From Sphaerochaeta sp. (GTDB taxonomy: Bacteria > Spirochaetota > Spirochaetia > Sphaerochaetales > Sphaerochaetaceae), in contig JAEINL010000038.1 of NCBI GenBank assembly GCA_016342655.1, forward strand, positions 1-35,692: a stretch of 35,692 nucleotides of DNA, written 5' to 3'. The translations under genes and the position numbers were made by a program. This document shows, piece after piece, positions 31,490-35,692 of the stretch (position 1 is the first letter of the stretch; each line of letters starts with the position of its first letter). The notes beneath the pieces were generated by a model. It ran no database searches, had not been told where the DNA came from, and saw nothing but the letters and a program-made list of their open reading frames with translations.

Positions 31490-31780
31490 ATTCTCGACAT
31501 GTTTCATGCCAGTACTTCTTCCCAGTTCCTCTTTACAAGCCACGATACGAATCTCATTGATATGGATACGTTGCGACGTGATCAAATCCTTTTTGTGCGG
31601 AAGAGAGAAGATGGCTCTACTGAGGTATACTCATTATACGATTATAAGGATTTCCGAGAGAATATGGATGCAGAGAAGGGATACTTGTAGGGCCGTTTTG
31701 ATGCGATACCCATACTAAATTCTTCTATAGAGACCTTGCAGAAATTGCTTTCTAAGGGTGAGGATGGCCAGCATGAGTAA
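31490..31780 (+). pseudogene. C-terminal fragment of a COG1106-type AAA ATPase (RloA/AbiL-like)
   Basis: Directly after element copy D the frame reads ILDMFHASTSSQFLFTSHDTNLIDMDTLRRDQILFVRKREDGSTEVYSLYDYKDFRENMDAEKGYL, the C-terminal end of SMC-like ATPases of COG1106 (switch 'FTSHDTNLID', then 'RRDQI...DGSTE..SL'). A TAG interrupts at 31688-31690 where homologues have a Gln codon, and the frame continues GRFDAIPILNSSIETLQKLL to a TAA at 31778. The ATP-binding N-terminus is absent. Two lesions make this a clear pseudogene. Confidence 0.7.
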
Positions 31781-31838
31781 GGCAAGAAGGAACCGGTACA
31801 TGGGTAGTTTCTCATTTTCTTTTTCAACTGCAAGCTAA
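31773..31838 (+). pseudogene. Possible RloB-like stub
   Basis: An ATG overlapping the ATPase stop (ATGAGTAA) opens MSKARRNRYMGSFSFSFSTAS and stops after 21 codons. COG1106 ATPases of the RloA type are often followed, with such an overlap, by RloB, which starts with a basic segment. The first nine residues would fit; the rest does not. Very short evidence. Confidence 0.3.
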
Positions 31839-31938
31839 TGTCGGTATTTCCAGTAAAGCTCCATGCTTTAATGTATTGCTTTAGCAAAGACTTTGATGCG
31901 TTGGTATTCTATTTTTCCAAATATGTTTATATGGTAGA

Positions 31939-33375
31939 ATGGAAAAAAGTATTGAAGGGAAGAAATCAAAAATGATTGAAGAGCTTGTTGCGGAAGTCAC
32001 CGAATGCGATTTTAAGGTTGCGCTCGAAACAAGGAAACCGAAAAGCTGGTTGAAAAGTATCAGTGCATATGCCAATACCATTGGTGGTATGTTGCTTTTT
32101 GGTGTGGATAATGACAAGCAGGTTGTCGGACTCGAAAATGCCCAAAGCGATGCGGAGACCATCAGCAGGCTGGTCAAGGAACGCATTACGCCCTTGCCGC
32201 AATTCGTGCTGTCAGCGATGAAGGAAAACGGTAAGGATGTTCTTTGCTTGAAGGTCTTGTCAGGCCATTCGACACCATACTACTACAAATCAGATGGAAT
32301 CATGGTGGCGTACATCAGGGTAGGAAACGAGAGTATCGTTGCCCCTGATTATGTGTTGAATGAATTGATCCTCAAAGGGACAAATCGTTCTTTTGATGCA
32401 ATCGTTACTGATGCTCGAAAAGCTGACTATAGCTTCACCTTGCTTGAGGCAACCTATCTTGAGCGGACAGGACTTCATTTTGATCCCTCGGATTATGTCT
32501 CCTTTGCGTTGGCAGACAAGAATGGCTTGCTCACCAATGCAGGGAAACTGATCTCTGACCAGTATATTGTTCGTAACTCCCGGATATTCTGTACACGCTG
32601 GAACGGACTGGAGAAGGGTTCTATCTTCGATGATGCTCTGGACGACAAGGAGTATGAAGGAAATCTGATCAGCTTGCTGAGCAACAGCTGTGACTTTGTT
32701 CGCAACAACTCCAAGGTCCGCTTTGTTAAGGAATCGCGTTATCGCGTGGACAAGCCTGATTATGCCGACAGGGCGGTGACTGAAGCCATTGTCAATGCAC
32801 TTATACATCGGGATTACATTCTGATTGGCAGTGAGATTCACATCGACATGTACGATGATCGAGTTGAGATCCAGTCCCCCGGAGGAATGTATGACGGCAG
32901 GGCAATACAAGATCGTGATATTCACACAATCGGCTCCGCAAGACGCAATCCCGTGATTGCCGATTTGTTTCATCGCATGAAATATATGGAACGTCGTGGC
33001 AGTGGGCTGACGAAGATATTGAGTGAGACTGCCAAACTTCCAGGCTATTCCGACCGAATGCGTCCAGAGTTTTTCTCTACTCAATCAGACTTCCGTGTTG
33101 TGTTGAGGAACGTGAATTATTCCTCAAGTGGACTTACCATGCAACCTACCGCGCAAGTTACCGCGCAACCTACCGCGCAAGCTATTCGCCTAAAAATGTT
33201 AATACAGTTTTGTTCGATACCGAGGGCAAGAGACGAAATGCAAGCACACATAGGTATTGATCATCGAGAATACTTTCGAAAGAATTTCCTCAAGCCATTG
33301 CTCGAATCAGGGGAATTGCAGATGACCATACCGGATAAACCCAACAGCCCTAATCAGAAATATGTGACAGTATAG
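31939..33375 (+). CDS. AlbA_2 (Schlafen-like) / HATPase_c_4 protein
   Basis: A 478-residue protein. The N-terminal part 'ECDFKVALETRKPKSWLKSISAYANTIGGMLLFGVDNDKQVVGL' is an AlbA_2 (Schlafen AlbA) domain. The middle 'DRAVTEAIVNALIHRDYILIGSEIHIDMYDDRVEIQSPGGMYDG' is the HATPase_c_4 ATP-binding module (N box and G1 box), followed by 'SARRNPVIADLFHRMKYMERRGSGL'. A linker with PTAQ repeats (PTAQVTAQPTAQ, about 395-406) joins a C-terminal winged-helix-like end. These proteins are usually called putative transcriptional regulators; several occur in defence islands. The first Met has no ribosome site; a start at 31972 (MIEELVAEV) has AAGGGAAG 12 nt upstream and also fits homologues. Probably intact. 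Confidence 0.75.
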   Translation: MEKSIEGKKSKMIEELVAEVTECDFKVALETRKPKSWLKSISAYANTIGGMLLFGVDNDKQVVGLENAQSDAETISRLVKERITPLPQFVLSAMKENGKDVLCLKVLSGHSTPYYYKSDGIMVAYIRVGNESIVAPDYVLNELILKGTNRSFDAIVTDARKADYSFTLLEATYLERTGLHFDPSDYVSFALADKNGLLTNAGKLISDQYIVRNSRIFCTRWNGLEKGSIFDDALDDKEYEGNLISLLSNSCDFVRNNSKVRFVKESRYRVDKPDYADRAVTEAIVNALIHRDYILIGSEIHIDMYDDRVEIQSPGGMYDGRAIQDRDIHTIGSARRNPVIADLFHRMKYMERRGSGLTKILSETAKLPGYSDRMRPEFFSTQSDFRVVLRNVNYSSSGLTMQPTAQVTAQPTAQAIRLKMLIQFCSIPRARDEMQAHIGIDHREYFRKNFLKPLLESGELQMTIPDKPNSPNQKYVTV

Positions 33376-33490
33376 TACCAATAGTACCCATCTGATTTGG
33401 ATTCGTAACAGTTCAGTCACCCCTATTTAATGGCTAAGAATTTAAGAAATATGCGTTTTGTAAGCTCACTGGCACTAACCGACTACCACC
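33376..33490. other. Short non-coding spacer after the AlbA_2 gene
   Basis: AT-rich, without a convincing frame or hairpin. Nothing else can be supported here. Confidence 0.4.
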
Positions 33491-33584
33491 CTAATCTTTT
33501 TCTATAACCGATTCAGAAACTCCCATTTTTGTGGAAGTATTTCTAATTAGAACACGTAGGTCCTCTTTTGATGCTAAAATATTT
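33491..33584 (-). pseudogene. N-terminal fragment of an AbiEii-like nucleotidyltransferase toxin
   Basis: Immediately left of element copy E, the minus strand reads INILASKEDLRVLIRNTS then TKMGVSESVIEKD and a TAG at 33491. AbiEii/AbiGii toxins begin with a segment of this kind (LIRNT..kmGi.e.iIEKDfWV). The nucleotidyltransferase core is missing. The element lies where the start codon should be, and an AGGAG-containing stretch lies on the far side of the element (minus strand, upstream). Only about 30 residues remain. Confidence 0.5.
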
Positions 33585-33739
33585 ATTCCCCAACGAAGCG
33601 AGAGTAGCGGAAGCATTACCATGGTTCCATTACCGAGCGAGTGCCGGGAAAGCAAGGTGAGATACGTGAGCCCCTTGGGGCGGAAAAGGAGGCAACGCCT
33701 CCTAGGTCTAGGGCTTGCCCTGGGGTATTGATACCTTTC
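33585..33739 (+). repeat. Dispersed hairpin element, copy E (long form, 155 bp)
   Basis: Left edge ATTCCCCAACGAAG, right edge GATACCTTTC followed by ATT (33740-33742), exactly 155 bp between the ATT triplets. The third hairpin has CTAGGGC instead of CCAGGGC, which still pairs as G-U in RNA. It borders the AbiEii fragment. Confidence 0.92.
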
Positions 33740-33924
33740 ATTAGGGTCTCCTTCTGCCACTTTCTGGCTCTTTGTTGGTACGTTAATACCAACTTTGGGA
33801 AAACGGTGTTTAGGAATGAGTAAAGAATAACTTATCAATTACAGACTATATATAATCCTTTACTTGCTTTCTGTATAAAATTGACCTATTGTTGTATCAT
33901 GAAGATGTTGCACGGGAGACATTC

Positions 33925-34368
33925 ATGAATACCAGACAGGTTGAAAACAAGGATCAATTGCTATCCGAACTCTTCGAAGAGCTCGACAAGAGTGAGGTTT
34001 CCCAGTACTATACCCGGCTGGCTTACGTCAGGCTCGCCCTTGCGGGACTTCCAGTGGAGGAGCTCGCCAGGCTTTCCGGCAAGTCGAAACCCTCAATCAA
34101 TCTCTGGATACGTTCCTACATCGGATCAGGGATGGAGTCGCTACGGCTTCACCAGGGCAAACACCCAAAGCTGAGTGTGTCCCAGATGGAGCAAATCAAG
34201 CATGACCTCAACCATGCCCCTTCAGACTTCGGTTATAGCAAGGGGACCTGGACGGGGTCGTTGCTCAGCGAGCATATAAGCCGGATGCACAAGGTGAGCC
34301 TCCACCCGAGGCAGTGCCAGAGAATCTTGTCTGAATTTGAGAGGAATGGTAGGGAAAAGCGATCTTAA
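33925..34368 (+). pseudogene. IS630-family transposase, N-terminal fragment
   Basis: From an ATG at 33925 (GGGAGAC 6 nt upstream) the product starts MNTRQVENKDQLLSELFEEL and contains 'YVRLALAGLPVEELARLSGKSKPSINLWIRSYIGSGMESL', the first helix-turn-helix of IS630 transposases, then 'GYSKGTWTGSLLSEHISRMHKVSLHPRQCQRIL', the winged-helix segment. It stops after 147 residues, before the DDE catalytic core. The matching C-terminus appears at 35319-35616, so one transposase gene was split by about 1 kb of other sequence with loss of the core. Confidence 0.75.
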
Positions 34369-34419
34369 AAGAATGTATATTGTCCGTATATATGGTAAGG
34401 TTTCTCCAAGTGGAGAGCC

Positions 34420-34684
34420 AGCATGGAAGGATTGGCACAACAACAGCGCTACAAGAACTTTTGGTAGCTTCGAGGCCAAGCTCGGTGATGACCCTCGACA
34501 GGCCTGCCTCGAAAATCGCATCCAGTACCATCGCCTGGACTGCCAAGTCTGGTGAAAGGCGCATTGAGGTGGGAACGATGCGGTTTACCACCCCAATCAC
34601 ATCAAGGGTACGGCAGTAGGCGGCTGCGACAGGCAGGGATGCATGGGTGAAGAAACGGATACCGGCAAACGGATAAGCGGCCAT
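34420..34684 (-). pseudogene. Fragment of an IS1634-like transposase (DUF4277 region)
   Basis: Read leftward, the frame gives 'YCRTLDVIGVVNRIVPTSMRLSPDLAVQAMVLDA', which resembles the DUF4277 N-terminal part of IS1634-type transposases, joined to 'IFEAGLSRVITELGLEATKS', which resembles a segment further along the same proteins, so an internal deletion is likely. Beyond that point the sequence is unrelated. The exact left edge is uncertain. A GGAGG site precedes the ATG at 34684 (CAT at 34682-34684). Confidence 0.55.
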
Positions 34685-34801
34685 GGGGGTTCCTCCTTGG
34701 GGACAGAAAGGACCTGCGGATGTTTGCCCAGCAGTCCTTGATATGTGCTGAATCTGATAGTATCATTCTACCAGACTTATTAGATTGCAAGGACATACTG
34801 C

Positions 34802-35179
34802 ATGGAACAGGACGAATTACAGCTCCAGACATTGGCAATACGCCATAAGGAACTTGCCGGCCAGATTGCCGACATCGGCTTCATCTGGCCTGGAAGCATC
34901 CAGTGGCGTTGGAAAGTGTGTGGAAAACCGAATTGCGCATGCAGCAAGGATCCTGCCGCACGCCACGGCCCATATCCTTACTGGACAACCAAGGTGAATG
35001 GCAAGACAGTGAACAGACGCCTTGGTCATGACGAGGCGATTCTCATCGAGAAGTGGATCAGGAACCGCAGGGAAATTGAATCCATTATGGCCGAGATGAA
35101 GATTGTCTCGAATCAGGCACTCTCAATTGCAGTGAAGTGCAATGTGCCGAGGCAGGAAGACTCAGATCCGATTCCTTGA
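34802..35179 (+). CDS. DUF6788 family small protein
   Basis: A 125-residue protein. 'PGSIQWRWKVCGKPNCACSKDPAARHGPYPYWTTKVNGKTVNRRLGHDEAILIEKWIRNRREIESIMAEM' is the DUF6788 pattern, with a CGxxxCxC cysteine cluster and HGPY motif that suggest metal binding. Such genes often lie beside transposase genes, and here it is divergent from the IS1634-like fragment. No strong ribosome site: AAGGA is 11 nt before the ATG. It appears full length. Function unknown. Confidence 0.6.
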   Translation: MEQDELQLQTLAIRHKELAGQIADIGFIWPGSIQWRWKVCGKPNCACSKDPAARHGPYPYWTTKVNGKTVNRRLGHDEAILIEKWIRNRREIESIMAEMKIVSNQALSIAVKCNVPRQEDSDPIP

Positions 35180-35205
35180 GCCGTTACACATGCCAAATTT
35201 ACTTC

Positions 35206-35316
35206 ATTACCGAGCGAGTGCTGGGAAAGCAAGGTGAGATACGTGAGCCCCTTGGGGCGGAAAAGGAGGCAACGCCTCCTCTTTCCAGGGCTTGCCCTGG
35301 GGTATTGATACCTTTC
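35206..35316 (+). repeat. Dispersed hairpin element, copy F (short form, 111 bp)
   Basis: Begins ATTACCGAGCGAG, ends GATACCTTTC, followed by ATC rather than ATT. It lacks the 44-bp left module like copy A. It separates the DUF6788 gene from the IS630 C-terminal fragment and stays open in the plus frame that reads into that fragment. Confidence 0.9.
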
Positions 35317-35318
35317 AT

Positions 35319-35616
35319 CAGAAATTACGAAATAAGGGTGAGGAATGTGGGGCACAGGAAGGCAGAAAGGCTCATTCGCGAATCGAATGAGTACAAGGAT
35401 GTCAGAGATGTCCTGGAAATTGAATTTCTCCCTCCCTATTCACCTGACCTGAATCCAATCGAAAGGGTAGGGAGAATCACACGAAGGGAAAATACGCACA
35501 ACAAATATTTCACTTCCAAGGAAGCCCTCAAGGCTACTCTCGACGATTTTTTTGCAGGTTTCTCTGTGCCGAACCAAAAGGTAAGCGTAAATTCGAGCCC
35601 CCTACAATATAAGTGA
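35319..35616 (+). pseudogene. IS630-family transposase, C-terminal fragment
   Basis: After element copy F the frame reads 'VGHRKAERLIRESNEYKDVRDVLEIEFLPPYSPDLNPIERVGRITRRENTHNKYF', the end of the IS630 DDE domain, including the last acidic residue in NPIER; the following Trp of homologues is Gly here. The first two catalytic Asp are missing. It completes the 33925-34368 fragment. Through the element an open frame extends upstream to about 35137, which is a chimera and not a natural start. Confidence 0.75.
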
Positions 35617-35618
35617 AC

Positions 35619-35651
35619 AATATCCGACAATGATAATCGTTGGAGGATATT
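35619..35651. promoter_or_regulatory. Inverted repeat in front of the last gene
   Basis: AATATCC-N19-GGATATT, ending at the base before the ATG at 35652, with a -10-like GATAAT in between. It could be an operator that also overlaps the ribosome site. Confidence 0.35.
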
Positions 35652-35692
35652 ATGATGAAAAGTGCAATAGACAATGAAGAGAGGCAGAGCAG
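35652..35692 (+). CDS. Start of a gene that leaves the window
   Basis: GGAGG (35642-35646) lies 5 nt before an ATG, giving MMKSAIDNEERQS and running off the edge. A second ATG follows directly. Too little remains to identify it. Confidence 0.5.
   Translation, partial: MMKSAIDNEERQS

Noticed and set aside
7523..35316. A CRISPR array or an IS with terminal repeats as explanation of the repeats
   Set aside because: Copies are kilobases apart with no spacer regularity, the ends are not inverted repeats, and no transposase frame is inside.

Overview
The window looks like a chromosomal piece of a free-living, fermentative spirochaete, most likely Sphaerochaetaceae. This is an inference from three substrate-binding proteins with the 'FAxGSKE/GAKE' type of mature N-terminus, dense ABC-transport operons, a FeoA/FeoB/Cys-rich iron operon and mid-range GC; no rRNA or other marker gene is present.

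Layout. 0-4 kb: start codon of a leftward gene at the very edge, a DUF2804 protein, a fossil metallophosphoesterase fragment, a membrane-anchored PpiD/SurA-like chaperone, tRNA-Pro(CGG) with a good promoter and terminator, and a DUF454 membrane protein. 4-6.2 kb: a TIGR00300 (LOR/SDH, ornithine cyclodeaminase-like) protein and a Cof-type HAD phosphatase. 6.3-13.5 kb: a nucleoside uptake and salvage cluster (BMP-type binding protein, double-NBD ATPase, two permeases, purine nucleoside phosphorylase, nitroreductase) with a convergent nucleoside hydrolase. 13.8-18.6 kb: alpha/beta hydrolase, FAD dehydrogenase, a helix-turn-helix protein with a decayed Fic domain translationally overlapping a D-aminoacylase. 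18.6-21.1 kb: polar amino-acid ABC transporter (leftward). 21.3-24.2 kb: feoA-feoB-Cys-rich protein, divergent from a DtxR/MntR-type regulator. 24.3-28.5 kb: sugar ABC transporter plus HAD hydrolase.

From 28.5 kb to the end the character changes to a defence/mobile graveyard: a broken hipB-hipA locus, an intact HepT/MntA-type toxin-antitoxin pair, an orphan HTH antitoxin behind a truncated RelE/HigB toxin, the tail of a COG1106 ATPase with a possible RloB-like stub, an AlbA_2/HATPase protein, an AbiEii N-terminal fragment, a split IS630 transposase, an IS1634-like fragment and a DUF6788 protein.

The most striking signal is a dispersed, hairpin-rich, non-coding element present six times, always in the same orientation. 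It has a 155-bp form (44-bp + 111-bp modules) and a 111-bp form. Three long copies are exactly 155 bp between flanking ATT trinucleotides; a fourth is 156 bp. One copy sits inside hipA and removing exactly 155 bp restores the HipA reading frame, so it behaves as a mobile unit. Two copies lie directly downstream of binding-protein genes inside transport operons, and several others sit at the edges of gene fragments. I do not recognise it as a named element.
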